Assembly: GCA_002507175.1 (NCBI GenBank)
Contig: DAZE01000020.1
Span: 13,676-77,675 of the forward strand
Reading direction: 5' to 3'
Source: Euryarchaeota archaeon UBA558
Lineage (GTDB): Archaea > Thermoplasmatota > Poseidoniia > Poseidoniales > Thalassarchaeaceae
DNA: 64,000 nt
Numbering within the stretch: the stretch's first letter is position 1; each line of letters starts with the position of its first letter. The translations under genes were made by a program, and so were the position numbers. Shown here piece after piece: positions 18,980 through 29,059 of this stretch. The notes under the pieces were generated by a model. It was not told the origin of the DNA. It did no database searches and was given only the letters and a program-made list of their open reading frames with translations.

Positions 18980-21900
18980 ATGAACATCCAATTCCCAGAG
19001 GGTATTGCAGTGGACTCCAAGAAGAAAAAAAACAGCTTTTTGATGACTTTCCTCATGCTATCCAGCCTGATCGCTGTGATGGCGGTTCCAGCTCCCGTTC
19101 AAGCGAGTGAAATTGTACTAACCGATGCCATAAACGTCGTGAATAGTGGCCCTAACTCAGACAACATGGTCGCAGTGAATGCTGACTCCGAGGGGAATGT
19201 TCACTTTGTATGGAGTAGAAATACACAACACTTGTATTACAAGATGCTAGGCCCTGCGGGCGAGACACTGATCTCAGAGACCCAGATTTCAAATCCTGGG
19301 GCACATCAAGCATGGCATCCCGACATTGCGATTGACTCAGAGGATCGGGTGCACATTGTATGGGCAGACAGGTCAGGTCAGTGGACCATTTGGTACCAGA
19401 TGCTGGACCCAGAAATGCATGAACAGGACGGAACTACTGCAGTTGACGGGCTAAATGGAATATCAATAATCGACGATTACGAAATAAAAACCGCATCTCA
19501 GGACCGGGACTGGCCAGCAATTGCGATCGACTCCCTTGATAATGCCCACATCGTATGGCAAGACAATCATGACCCGTTGGACTTGTACTACTCCCAGACT
19601 CAGATTTACTACGAAATGATTGAGATTGACGTGTCGAGTAGGGAGGCGCAGACCAAGATAGACGCCACTCTACTCACACCGATAATCGGAATGAAAGGAC
19701 ATCCGGATATTACCATTGATAGCGAGGATTTCGTCCAAGTTGTATGGGACGACACCAGAGGCGGCAAGGTCGAGATGGTTGTACCCATCGATACCTCAGG
19801 GTCTATGGGCACTGAGTGGGCAGACATGTGCACCGTGTTTTATGGGGGGCAGTTCTCTTCAGGTGGCAATTTTATCGGATTGAAGCCGATGTTGGAACAA
19901 GCCAACATGACAGTCTTCGAGACACTTTATGGAATAGGAGGTGTCCAGCAAGTTGCAGCCGCCACATCTGGCTATTGCACAACAGCCTATCAGACGGGAG
20001 GATCTGGTAGTCAGGGGCCAAGGGCGAATCATCTAGGTCAGACACCAACAGATACATCAGGAGGTATCAGGAAACTCACTGGCGCTGTGTTAGGCGGTTC
20101 AGCCATATCTCTGAGCTACGATGGTGGTGGCCAAGGTTCAGAGGCATGGGGACCATCTTCAACTTGGTCGTGCCTCTCATGGAGAGATGCCCAGGGCAGG
20201 CTGGGTAACCTGGCGAACCCTCCTACAACGGAAGATCATAGATGGAACCCCAACGCTACGAAAATCATCATACCCATCTCTGATGAGAATGCTAACGATG
20301 GAAGCCCTGAGGATGCCACAGACCGTGAATCAGTGGATGAGGCCCATGACGCATGTGTGTTAGCTGGCATATCCCCCGTGCCCCTCTGGGCAGGGTCTGA
20401 CAATTCCGTAGGATCTCAAATGAGGGACTTAGCGGAATGTCCGAACAATCAACCCGGGACACCATCAGTCACACGATATTGTCCTGGTGGAACACCAAGA
20501 ACCTCTCATGCACAAGGGGCTGTATATGCATTCCCAACGGGCCAATCTGCAGCAACGGAACTTCAATTCATGGTTGAAGCCCTAATCTACCTTGCCACCA
20601 ACGCCTCTAGAGAAATTTTCCTGACAGTGCTCGATCCATATGCTCTCCTGGATAATCCATGGGTTGGGTTCACCCCCGGCCAACCAGCCACGCAATGTTT
20701 CCCACAATGTTCAGCTACCAGCGGCTCAAGGTACTACATCGAGGACGTCGGTCCATCACTGGATCTCGAAGGTTACGGGCATCTGGTCGTCGTCAATGAC
20801 ACACGTGTCACCCTTCAGGATGCGTATAGCCTGCACCCAAGCATAGCCTTGGATAGCCAAGGCAATACCCACATAGCCTGGATGGATGGACGTCCCTACG
20901 GCTTCGACCTGGAGGTTAACTACGAGGTCTTCTACACTAGATTGAAACTCAAAGGGGCTGGTATATGGGACGGCGCCAGCGACGGTTTGCCGTCCTTCGG
21001 GATAAAACAGATAATGGATTCTGCAATATCTAACGTCGAGGGATTGGATTGGTTTGACGATAACCCCGATCGTGGTCTTTATGATGCGACTTCCTACCTA
21101 CCAGAGATATTAGTCGATGATTTTGACAACGTACACATCGCTTGGTTGGACAACAGTAACTTAAGCCAAGGCGAGTCAATAATGTATACCCGATTGAATA
21201 GTACTACCGATGAGTATCCAAATGGGTTCCCGACGCTCAATAATCTAGCCCTCGCTGTTCTGGATCAATGGGAAATATTTGAGGTCTCGTCATGGAAATC
21301 TGGTAAACTAGGCCCCAACTCGGGTCGAAACCCACAACTCGGCACACCTCCCGCTTTTGCCAACGACCTAGGAAGTGGAGCTCATGTCGCATGGTCCGAC
21401 TCGACAAAATGCGGGGAGAGCAACAGTGCTAAGGAAACCCTCTGCTATGTACACGTTCTTACAGGTTTGGTGGATGTAGCGCTTGCTCCATCCGAGACTT
21501 ACTATCACGTAATCGAACCAGGGGAGAGCACGATTTACAACCTGACGATAGACAACCCTACCCCAGGCCCCTCCGATCTAGTGGCTGACACATTCCGCCT
21601 GACCGTCGAAAACGTACCGATGAATTGGAGCGCTACCCTGTATTACGCGTCGAATCACACTCCAATTTTTGACTCGACCCCCATCTACCTAAAAGGCAAT
21701 TCAGACGGTCAAAACCTTGTGCCATTGTACCTGAGGGTCAGAGCCCCAACGATATACCAAGCTGAAGGAGACCAACTTGCTGAGATCAATGTGCGAGCGG
21801 TTTCTTACAAGGATCCGGCAATTGATGATGATCGACAACTTGTCGTGTTGATGGATGTAGTCCATGGAATAGATCTCTCCACCATCAACAAAAACATCGA

Positions 21901-24145
21901 TGTAGAGCAAGGGGGATCTGGGACCTTTTCAGTGATTATCAGAAACACTGGCAATGTTTACGACACATTCGCATTCCACGATCCGACGACATTGGATGGC
22001 CAAATGGAATGGGGCCTGCAATTTGGATGGGGTATCGATTTCCCTACGGAGGTGTCTTTGGATCCCGGCCAGGCTGTGACAAAGAATCTGAGGGTCACGA
22101 TACCCACATCTCAAACCCCTGGAACCTACATCATATATCTCAAGGGCTGGTCCACAGGTGAACCAATATTCTCTATTGACCATGGTACATATGATGTACT
22201 TGGTTTGTGGATAAACGTCTCAGTAAAGACCTCTGGTAATATCGTATTCAAGATACCCGATGGTACAAACATGAACGTACTTCCTGGTGATTGCGCAGAG
22301 TTTGACATTGAAGTGACCAAGAACTACTCTCCAGGCTCGCTGATTTTTACAACTCCGGGGGGCCCACAGGATCGCCCATCTGACATATCTCAGAGCGTTT
22401 GGAGATATGACCACTGGACGGTCGATTTGGATTTCTCATCTGCGCCCGGAGGCAATGGGATCCCAGATTCGGCCCCACGATATTTTGCCATGGTTGGCAG
22501 TCCGTACATCGTGACAGCCAAAATGTGCGCTCCTTACAATGCCACCGCTGGATTTGGCGAGTCAGTTGTAGTAAGGGCCCATCTTGAAGGAACACCCGAG
22601 GTTAGAGATTCAGTCCTCCTCCTCACCGATGTAATGCAAGTTTATGAGCTGGAGGCAGTAGTTGATACAACGCTATTAGAATTATACCCAGGGCAATCAT
22701 TCCCACTCTCTACCGAGATCACGAACACAGGAAACGGTCCCGACAGATTCGACATCACTGTGGAATCCATAACTGGGCCGGAAGGATCCTACATCTGGGA
22801 TATCGATATCCCTAGAGCGAACTTTGGAGAACTCCTTAGAGATCAATCCAAAGAATTCGATCTAATAATCAACGTACCTGAGAGAACGCTTGCTGGGACC
22901 TATAATGTCGTCCTCAATGTTCTCAGCGAAGAGGAATTCGAGGAAACCAAAATCAGGGATACAATTGACCTACAAGTTCAAATCGGTGAGTTTCATGATT
23001 TGAGAATCACACTTGACCCATCAATGGAATCAAAGATCAAGACGAGCGCCCCAGGAAGAACCGTCAGATTCCTAATGAATCTGACTAACGCTGGGAATGT
23101 ACCAGACACCCCAATGTTGCACAACCACACCAAGTTAGAAAATGGAGGAGGTTGGGATGCCGTACCTGGTATGAACACCCTTTCGAAATGGGTGATTTCA
23201 TATGCATTGGTGGAGAATTTTGATACTGAATTCCCCCAGGAAATTCCCTGCCTTGCTGCTGATCCTAGCTTAGAGACCGACCAGGGTCAATGCTACCTAT
23301 CAACGACAAACACAGTCACGTTCCCAGAGATGGCAGCATTCACGACTATCCAGTTCGTCGCAATTATATCAATCAGTGATGAGGCATCGTTAAGCGATCG
23401 TATGATTGGAATAAAAACGACATCATCTTATGGCTCCGCCGCAGATGGAGGTGACTTCGATGAAACTCCACAATGGGACGACTCGTGTGCACTCGATGAG
23501 AACAAGGACGGCCTCCCTGACAACTTCCTTCCAAACTGTGATACTAATGAGCAGGTACTCCAACTGATGCTGAGGGCACCAGACCTCAAGATTCTAACAG
23601 CAGAAGCCTCCAAGCCTAGGGCTGCTGTTGGAGAAATGATATCCGTGACCGTGAAATTGCAAAATGTTGGGAACATCCACGCAACTGACGTAAGCGTCAT
23701 TTTGTGTTCAGATCAGACACCTTCACATATTCGAAAGAACGGTTGTGAGGAAGACAACATAGTATACAGACAGATGATCGAGGCCGTGATGCCGATCTCC
23801 CAATCCAACAACCAAGAACTCTTGGAGATCTCCTTGCTCTACATAGTTGAGGCGGGGTCCCAAGACATCGTTGTCTATGTCGATCCTGACAATGATATCA
23901 TTGAGTCGGAGGAGTCGAACAATTACTACAGCATGGAAGAGAAGATGGGATCCAACAATCGCTACCTCGACCCGCTTCTGCAAGCAGTTGCAACCTACTC
24001 CGTGCCAGTGATCATCATAGGCGCTACCATTGCCTTAGGAGCAGTGGCGGCGGTTGTCATATGGGGTCGCAGGATCGAGGCTATGAGAGAGTATGCCGAG
24101 AAGAAGAGCATGATGACTTACACAGACGACGATATGGAGTTCTAG
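18980..24145 (+). CDS. Giant surface protein: beta-propeller-like repeats split by a VWA domain, CARDB-like end, membrane anchor
   Basis: 1721 residues. A signal peptide ends at about ASE (44). Repeats of the form (I/L)DS..N.H(I/V)(V/A)W(x)D occur near residues 70, 115, 180, 245, then 620 and 708, as in BNR/Asp-box-like propellers. Between 245 and 618 is a von Willebrand A domain: MIDAS DTSGSMG (about 271) and PISDENANDG, with internal Cys that could form disulfides. Residues about 820-1530 hold Ig-like/NEW3-type domains (NTGNVYDTF, NTGNGPDRFDI, NAGNVPDTP). Residues about 1536-1655 are a CARDB-like module ending DPDNDIIESEESNNYY. A hydrophobic segment (1673-1698) and a 23-residue basic/acidic tail anchor it, exposing the rest outside the cell. 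A GTG at 19010 with AGAGGG upstream is a plausible alternative start giving a more typical signal peptide. Probably an adhesin or receptor. Confidence 0.85.
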   Translation: MNIQFPEGIAVDSKKKKNSFLMTFLMLSSLIAVMAVPAPVQASEIVLTDAINVVNSGPNSDNMVAVNADSEGNVHFVWSRNTQHLYYKMLGPAGETLISETQISNPGAHQAWHPDIAIDSEDRVHIVWADRSGQWTIWYQMLDPEMHEQDGTTAVDGLNGISIIDDYEIKTASQDRDWPAIAIDSLDNAHIVWQDNHDPLDLYYSQTQIYYEMIEIDVSSREAQTKIDATLLTPIIGMKGHPDITIDSEDFVQVVWDDTRGGKVEMVVPIDTSGSMGTEWADMCTVFYGGQFSSGGNFIGLKPMLEQANMTVFETLYGIGGVQQVAAATSGYCTTAYQTGGSGSQGPRANHLGQTPTDTSGGIRKLTGAVLGGSAISLSYDGGGQGSEAWGPSSTWSCLSWRDAQGRLGNLANPPTTEDHRWNPNATKIIIPISDENANDGSPEDATDRESVDEAHDACVLAGISPVPLWAGSDNSVGSQMRDLAECPNNQPGTPSVTRYCPGGTPRTSHAQGAVYAFPTGQSAATELQFMVEALIYLATNASREIFLTVLDPYALLDNPWVGFTPGQPATQCFPQCSATSGSRYYIEDVGPSLDLEGYGHLVVVNDTRVTLQDAYSLHPSIALDSQGNTHIAWMDGRPYGFDLEVNYEVFYTRLKLKGAGIWDGASDGLPSFGIKQIMDSAISNVEGLDWFDDNPDRGLYDATSYLPEILVDDFDNVHIAWLDNSNLSQGESIMYTRLNSTTDEYPNGFPTLNNLALAVLDQWEIFEVSSWKSGKLGPNSGRNPQLGTPPAFANDLGSGAHVAWSDSTKCGESNSAKETLCYVHVLTGLVDVALAPSETYYHVIEPGESTIYNLTIDNPTPGPSDLVADTFRLTVENVPMNWSATLYYASNHTPIFDSTPIYLKGNSDGQNLVPLYLRVRAPTIYQAEGDQLAEINVRAVSYKDPAIDDDRQLVVLMDVVHGIDLSTINKNIDVEQGGSGTFSVIIRNTGNVYDTFAFHDPTTLDGQMEWGLQFGWGIDFPTEVSLDPGQAVTKNLRVTIPTSQTPGTYIIYLKGWSTGEPIFSIDHGTYDVLGLWINVSVKTSGNIVFKIPDGTNMNVLPGDCAEFDIEVTKNYSPGSLIFTTPGGPQDRPSDISQSVWRYDHWTVDLDFSSAPGGNGIPDSAPRYFAMVGSPYIVTAKMCAPYNATAGFGESVVVRAHLEGTPEVRDSVLLLTDVMQVYELEAVVDTTLLELYPGQSFPLSTEITNTGNGPDRFDITVESITGPEGSYIWDIDIPRANFGELLRDQSKEFDLIINVPERTLAGTYNVVLNVLSEEEFEETKIRDTIDLQVQIGEFHDLRITLDPSMESKIKTSAPGRTVRFLMNLTNAGNVPDTPMLHNHTKLENGGGWDAVPGMNTLSKWVISYALVENFDTEFPQEIPCLAADPSLETDQGQCYLSTTNTVTFPEMAAFTTIQFVAIISISDEASLSDRMIGIKTTSSYGSAADGGDFDETPQWDDSCALDENKDGLPDNFLPNCDTNEQVLQLMLRAPDLKILTAEASKPRAAVGEMISVTVKLQNVGNIHATDVSVILCSDQTPSHIRKNGCEEDNIVYRQMIEAVMPISQSNNQELLEISLLYIVEAGSQDIVVYVDPDNDIIESEESNNYYSMEEKMGSNNRYLDPLLQAVATYSVPVIIIGATIALGAVAAVVIWGRRIEAMREYAEKKSMMTYTDDDMEF

Positions 24146-24879
24146 CGTACTAGCCACCAGGGTAGGGGAGACCCCTCACCTCCCGCGATCACATTCCCTT
24201 TGCCTTTGGCTAAGTCTCTGATCAATCTGTCACGCAGGCCCGCCATTATTTTCTCTGCATGTGAAGACTGAATTCTGATACTCTGCGAGAACAGGTCCAA
24301 ATCAACCGGCCTCCTTGGCTGATCTAACATTGCGTGAGCCAACTGCCTCTCTTCATAATTGTCAGTTAACTCATCTATGCTCGGGGCCACCTTCATCATG
24401 ACTTGTTGGTGAAGCGCAACCAATGCGTCACGTTGCTCATCTATCTGCTCAAGCCTTGTCTGGAGTTCCGTCATGATTGACATGGCTTCAGTTAGGGGGA
24501 TGGTCCTGCGTGTACCCATCTTGTCAATTACTTCCTCTAACCCATCGGGGAGTTTGGATGATAGGCGCATTGGTCCCCCAGATGGCATCATTCTGCCACT
24601 AGCCTTGAACAGACTTGGCCCTAAATCTAATCTCAAACAATATGATTCGGTCACCTTGTAGATCTTCCTTGGAGGCCCACCTTTCTCCGATGGGACCTTC
24701 TCAATAGAAACAAAACCCGCAGCTTCCAGAATATCTAGGTGTTTGACGACAGCCTGTTGACTTATGTGCAATAGTTCTGAAATTTGTAGAGCGTAATGAG
24801 GCTCTTTTGTCAATAACTCAAGTATATCTCTTCTCGATTTATTTTCTAGTATTGACAGGAATTCATCGAACCCGACCAC
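24142..24879 (-). CDS. Winged-helix (ArsR-like) transcription regulator
   Basis: About 245 residues. The N-terminal 80 residues form an ArsR-type HTH: SILENKSRRDILELLTKEP, then the helix pair ALQISELLHISQQAVVKHLDILEAAGFV and a wing (EKVPSEKGGPPRKIYKVT). The rest is helical, with a coiled coil near 130-165 (ELQTRLEQIDEQRDALVALHQQ) likely for dimerisation, and no metal-binding Cys. GTG at 24879 or TTG at 24888 is the start. A TTTAT upstream on the minus strand (about 24913-24917) and a small dyad CCAAC-TGATG-GTTGG (24885-24899) overlap the start region. Its end overlaps the convergent surface-protein gene by four bases. It is the last gene of the top6 run. Confidence 0.82.
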   Translation of the reverse strand: MVGFDEFLSILENKSRRDILELLTKEPHYALQISELLHISQQAVVKHLDILEAAGFVSIEKVPSEKGGPPRKIYKVTESYCLRLDLGPSLFKASGRMMPSGGPMRLSSKLPDGLEEVIDKMGTRRTIPLTEAMSIMTELQTRLEQIDEQRDALVALHQQVMMKVAPSIDELTDNYEERQLAHAMLDQPRRPVDLDLFSQSIRIQSSHAEKIMAGLRDRLIRDLAKGKGNVIAGGEGSPLPWWLVR

Positions 24880-24933
24880 ACTAACCAACTGATGGTTGGG
24901 TAGTGGACCCTCGGATAAACCATGCGAAGGATG

Positions 24934-25716
24934 TTAACCCTCATCCCAGCCTTTCCAATCATCATCCTGATCTGAATTCTTTTGATCTGTTGGGCTGGTG
25001 ATCTCAAATGATGGGGGAACATTCAGCATTGGATCAAGTTGATTATCTTCGATCCATGGATCTGGAGCAGTGTGCTGAACACCACTCTTTTTCTCTATTT
25101 GGTTTAGCGAGTTATACAGCTCCTCTGTGGTGGGAACTCCTCCTGGTCCGAATACCAGAATCTTTGGTTTGGATTCTGCTCGTTCAGTTCCCCTGATCAC
25201 ACCGATCATTCCAATCAGCGCGAATACTGGCCCCAAGCAACAGAAAGCGGCCATGAACTGTACGGATGGTTGATCCCAAAGACCCTCGCCCATCATAACC
25301 ATATCCACTAGGTAAAGGGTGGGCTGACCGTTGTTTTCGATGAGCAGATCACCCTCGAATCCTGGACCTATTTTCACTGAGGGAGAGTAGAACCTAGTAC
25401 CATCTTCGCTGATCAAAGTGGTATCGAGGAAGTTGGGTTCCGTGCCGGAGTAACCCTCTCCTTCTGTTGACATGGCAAAGTCGACATCCGTCAAATTGTC
25501 TTGAGGAACATATACCCAAACTTGGTCTGTTTTTTCGAAAGAACCCACAAAAGCTTCCCCACTCTTGATAATAGCAAGATTGTTCTGCTCAGGATCTAGG
25601 TCCTCATAACTTTCAAAATTATAGTACGCGGAAATAAAACCTACGACACAAAGAAGACACGCGACCAAAGCAAATGTCGCATATCTCTTGCGTGCCATGA
25701 CACCAAGAACCGACAC
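24934..25716 (-). CDS. Membrane protein with extracytoplasmic domain, unknown function
   Basis: 260 residues. There is one N-terminal hydrophobic segment (TFALVACLLCVVGFISAYY, about 13-31), a region of about 115 residues that should lie outside (VWVYVPQDNLTDVDFAM, YLVDMVMMGEG), a second segment (FMAAFCCLGPVFALIGMIGVI, about 153-173), and a cytosolic, acidic tail. It starts 13 bases after the top6A stop and precedes the HTH regulator. No family was recognised. An ATG at 25698 is also possible. Confidence 0.65.
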   Translation of the reverse strand: MSVLGVMARKRYATFALVACLLCVVGFISAYYNFESYEDLDPEQNNLAIIKSGEAFVGSFEKTDQVWVYVPQDNLTDVDFAMSTEGEGYSGTEPNFLDTTLISEDGTRFYSPSVKIGPGFEGDLLIENNGQPTLYLVDMVMMGEGLWDQPSVQFMAAFCCLGPVFALIGMIGVIRGTERAESKPKILVFGPGGVPTTEELYNSLNQIEKKSGVQHTAPDPWIEDNQLDPMLNVPPSFEITSPTDQKNSDQDDDWKGWDEG

Positions 25717-25729
25717 TATGTTTTGGAGT

Positions 25730-26848
25730 TTAGCCGATTTGGATACCTAATTTCTGACGGAGCTTCTCTGGAAGATACGTATCGGTAACAAAATCAAGCC
25801 CATATTTCGCCAAAGACTGCTGCTCCGCTTTTTCTCCCAATTCTAACATCAAATCAATTTGGTCAGCCCACTCCTGATTTTGGAATCGAGGATCACTCTT
25901 TTCCGCCTTTAGAGCCTCAATGTCCCTGGACGTTAACTCATCAGAAGGCAAATCATACGCTTTAATGTCATCAGAATCAATCCCAAGGTAAATTGCACTT
26001 GGAGTAGCCAAGTACTCCGATATATGTGCAGTCTTAATCGCCCCGTAAGCTATGGATGCGAATATTCTGAATGACCATGGATCACAGTCCGTGAAAACGA
26101 CGATCGGCAACCCCCATTCTTCATTTATCCTTTTCATTATCCTGCGAGTTGAGCGAGCAGGCTGACCCTTTAGATGAATAAGTCCACATCTCGCAGATTC
26201 ATCAAACCCATTCTCAACTAGTCTGTCGAACATCCCACCCGTTTCAATAGCCATCATGAAATCAATATCATGGCTAATTAATCGCAATTTTTCTGACTCA
26301 ACATTATACGGGACGCCATATCCAGAATCGCCGACATCATCTCTGCAGTTTATTCTCATCCATTCACCACGCCTGTTTTTTTCCTCAAACGTGAGGTTGC
26401 CAATAATCCTAGCACCGTCCTCCTCCGGCCTCAGTTTGAAGTCCTCGCGTAAACAACCAGTTACAATTTCTAGGTCTTCTGCGAGATTGTTACTTTCGTT
26501 CTGGGATCCGAACTTCCCATATCCCCAGCCCTCAGAAATATAGTACATCTCCCTCAACGTCGATGATTTTTGACCCTCAATCATTTCTTCCATAAATTCT
26601 GTGACGAACAGGGCTCTGAGTAACTGATGCGCAGATCCAAGACTGGTAGCATCCCTAATCGTTTTCTTTTTTCCGTACTTGTACACATTCAACCTCTCAT
26701 CGAAATTTATGTTCTTCTTTGATCTTACAGGGAGCGTCATTCTCGGAGGCTCACCCCTCATCATTCTATCATGCATTTCCGCTGCTACGGCGTGCAATGC
26801 TTCTATTGTGTCTTCTTTACTGCGGATTCTTTCCTTCATGATCATCAC
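25730..26848 (-). CDS. top6A: DNA topoisomerase VI subunit A (Spo11 homologue)
   Basis: 372 residues. The catalytic Tyr lies in LREMYYISEGWG of the winged-helix domain, and the Toprim metal site includes VVFTDCDPWSFRIF (DxD) with E in an upstream strand. Type IIB topoisomerase: it makes a 5'-phosphotyrosyl two-base staggered cut and passes a second duplex through. The gene begins one base after the top6B stop, so the subunits are made together. There are several in-frame ATG at the start (MMIMKER). Confidence 0.95.
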   Translation of the reverse strand: MMIMKERIRSKEDTIEALHAVAAEMHDRMMRGEPPRMTLPVRSKKNINFDERLNVYKYGKKKTIRDATSLGSAHQLLRALFVTEFMEEMIEGQKSSTLREMYYISEGWGYGKFGSQNESNNLAEDLEIVTGCLREDFKLRPEEDGARIIGNLTFEEKNRRGEWMRINCRDDVGDSGYGVPYNVESEKLRLISHDIDFMMAIETGGMFDRLVENGFDESARCGLIHLKGQPARSTRRIMKRINEEWGLPIVVFTDCDPWSFRIFASIAYGAIKTAHISEYLATPSAIYLGIDSDDIKAYDLPSDELTSRDIEALKAEKSDPRFQNQEWADQIDLMLELGEKAEQQSLAKYGLDFVTDTYLPEKLRQKLGIQIG

Positions 26849-26849
26849 C

Positions 26850-28919
26850 TCAAAACAATTTGTCTCCAGCTTCCCATACTTCTGAACTCACAATATTCGA
26901 GTCCAAAGAGAATGTATCTTTTTCGTGAGATGACGTGGAGGCACCGGGTACGACAAATTCTTCGACTACCTCTTGCAGGCGCTCCTGCTTCCTAGCTTCC
27001 TCAAGCAGAGTCTCGTCTATCTTCTCAGACCCGATCATCTCCCCATTCCCTCTGTAGAAGACTTCTGCCTCCTTCCAATCGCCTTTATTCAATCCACTCA
27101 CTGTGAAATCAATCGATGCCATGCTCCCTGGATCAATTGCATCTAACCTCCATGCCCACAAGCCTCGTGCTTCTTTTCTTCCTCCTTTTTCATTCTTCAC
27201 TATGGAGGTTGAATCACTCTCAGGCCACTTGGCGATAATCGTGTAAGCCCTGGCTCTTGCTGTGTAGTTGTATATCCTAATGGAGCATTTCGCAAGCTTC
27301 TCCTTTGGCTCCCAAATTACCTGCTCCTCGCAAAATACTGCATTCATAATCTTCGTGATTATGGGAGATAGATCAGGAGCTTCTCTTCCCAGCATTGAGG
27401 ATGATTTTGAGGCTATTTCTGGTAGAATTTTGTTAATTAGGTCAAATTTCTCCCGTGATTTCTCTCTTTGTCCAACTCGTTTCCGGTGACTTTGCAAACC
27501 TCTACCCACCTCGAAGAGCGCCCTTCGCAGCTCGTCATGGACCTCCTCGTTGTCTGATACCGCCTCTTTAGCTTCACTTGTGAATTGAACATTTGTTGAG
27601 GCAAGATGAACTAGAATTGCCGCTGGTCCTTTGGGGACGCCTTTCCCCCCCGGCTGTTCAAGGCCATATCTACGCCAGTCTATTGACTCTATAGCCTTCG
27701 TCAAGAGGCAACCCCCTTGCTGGTACATCAAAGGTACGCGATTGGCAAAACGGAGGAGTTCCACAGCTCCATCTGACGGCAGGTCACCACCGAAGACCAA
27801 TCCAACTTCTACTTGGAAGGGATTCCCTTGGCTAACTGATGGATTCCGAGTTACCGTGGCAGCGTATCGTGAATCAATAGCCTTCTCTAGCCCCTTCTTT
27901 ATCAACAAGTCTTCTATTGGCGATAGGCAATCAACCGGAGGTGATTGAATCTTCACCTCCATGAAGGCGGCGAGTAGACTCTGTATACCCTCTACAGAAA
28001 GCCCGGCAGGCCGTCTTTTTTCGTCTAACTCAGCATGCTCAAGAATTTTTTTTGCGACTAGTGGGGACACTTTCTCGAACTCTTTTCTCAAAAAGGACTT
28101 CACTGTCCGCTCTTTCGTATTCTTCAACATTCTTTGCAATGTTCCAAACTGCATGCCATGCGGGTGTGGTTTTATTTCGACTACAGTCCTAGGTAACTTA
28201 CTTGTTGATCTTACCCACTCTCCCTCATCTACTATTTCACCCTCTTTCCCAATCACCTTCAGTCGTATAGTAGCGTGAGGATTCACGATAGATGTCATCC
28301 TGAGATACTGGTGTACGGATTGGCGTCCGCGTTGGTACTTCGCGCTCATTACGGTTTTTATCCGCAATCCATGAAGCGTTTGCATTCCACTTTCCTCAAA
28401 CCATTCTTCCATTGGAATCCGCTCTTCGTTGGATTTCAATGCTCGATTATTTTTCGTGTCCAGAGCTAGATCGACCTTGACTGCTGTAGATTCAGCCTCA
28501 ATTTTTGATAATACTGTAGTCGAAGATCCTGTCGTGAGTTGAGAATACATTACCACGCCAGTTATGCCTATTCCTTGCTGCCCTCTCGTTTGCCTGATGG
28601 CATGAAAGCGGGAACCTAAAAGGAATTTTCCAAATACATTCGCGATTGAATCCCTAGGTATCCCTGGGCCGTTATCCTGAATTATGAGTTCTAATTTCCC
28701 CCCCTCAATGCGTTTGATATATACGTGAATATCTGGAAGAATTCGACTTTCCTCGCACGCATCTAGAGAGTTATCTACAGCTTCCTTGACCGCCGTGATA
28801 ATCGCCCTCTGATGTGTATCAAAACCAAGGAAGTGCTTGTTTTTCTCGAAGAACTCACTTATTGAAATCTGCTTTTGTTTGTTCGCAATTCTTTGAGCCT
28901 TATCCATTCCAATCACCAT
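26850..28919 (-). CDS. top6B: DNA topoisomerase VI subunit B
   Basis: About 689 residues. The Bergerat ATP site is visible as AVKEAVDNSLDAC (N box), IIQDNGPGIP and the RGQQGIGITGVVMY glycine loop, followed by the H2TH and transducer regions and a C-terminal Ig-like extension (TARARAYTIIAKWPE). ATP binding closes the B subunits and drives strand passage by Top6A. The frame is open to a TTG at 29063, which would overlap the upstream stop; I prefer ATG at 28919 (or 28907), which leaves 140 bases between the genes. Confidence 0.94.
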   Translation of the reverse strand: MVIGMDKAQRIANKQKQISISEFFEKNKHFLGFDTHQRAIITAVKEAVDNSLDACEESRILPDIHVYIKRIEGGKLELIIQDNGPGIPRDSIANVFGKFLLGSRFHAIRQTRGQQGIGITGVVMYSQLTTGSSTTVLSKIEAESTAVKVDLALDTKNNRALKSNEERIPMEEWFEESGMQTLHGLRIKTVMSAKYQRGRQSVHQYLRMTSIVNPHATIRLKVIGKEGEIVDEGEWVRSTSKLPRTVVEIKPHPHGMQFGTLQRMLKNTKERTVKSFLRKEFEKVSPLVAKKILEHAELDEKRRPAGLSVEGIQSLLAAFMEVKIQSPPVDCLSPIEDLLIKKGLEKAIDSRYAATVTRNPSVSQGNPFQVEVGLVFGGDLPSDGAVELLRFANRVPLMYQQGGCLLTKAIESIDWRRYGLEQPGGKGVPKGPAAILVHLASTNVQFTSEAKEAVSDNEEVHDELRRALFEVGRGLQSHRKRVGQREKSREKFDLINKILPEIASKSSSMLGREAPDLSPIITKIMNAVFCEEQVIWEPKEKLAKCSIRIYNYTARARAYTIIAKWPESDSTSIVKNEKGGRKEARGLWAWRLDAIDPGSMASIDFTVSGLNKGDWKEAEVFYRGNGEMIGSEKIDETLLEEARKQERLQEVVEEFVVPGASTSSHEKDTFSLDSNIVSSEVWEAGDKLF

Positions 28920-29059
28920 TCCACTAGGTCCTCCCAATGTCCCGATGACATGGGGCCTGCTGTCGGTATGGAGTTGATCACCAAAGATAGCACTTAGAGC
29001 ATGCCCTCTAAATTTTTGATTCAGTATCGAATTGACAGGCTCAAAGCGGATCGGGGAGT

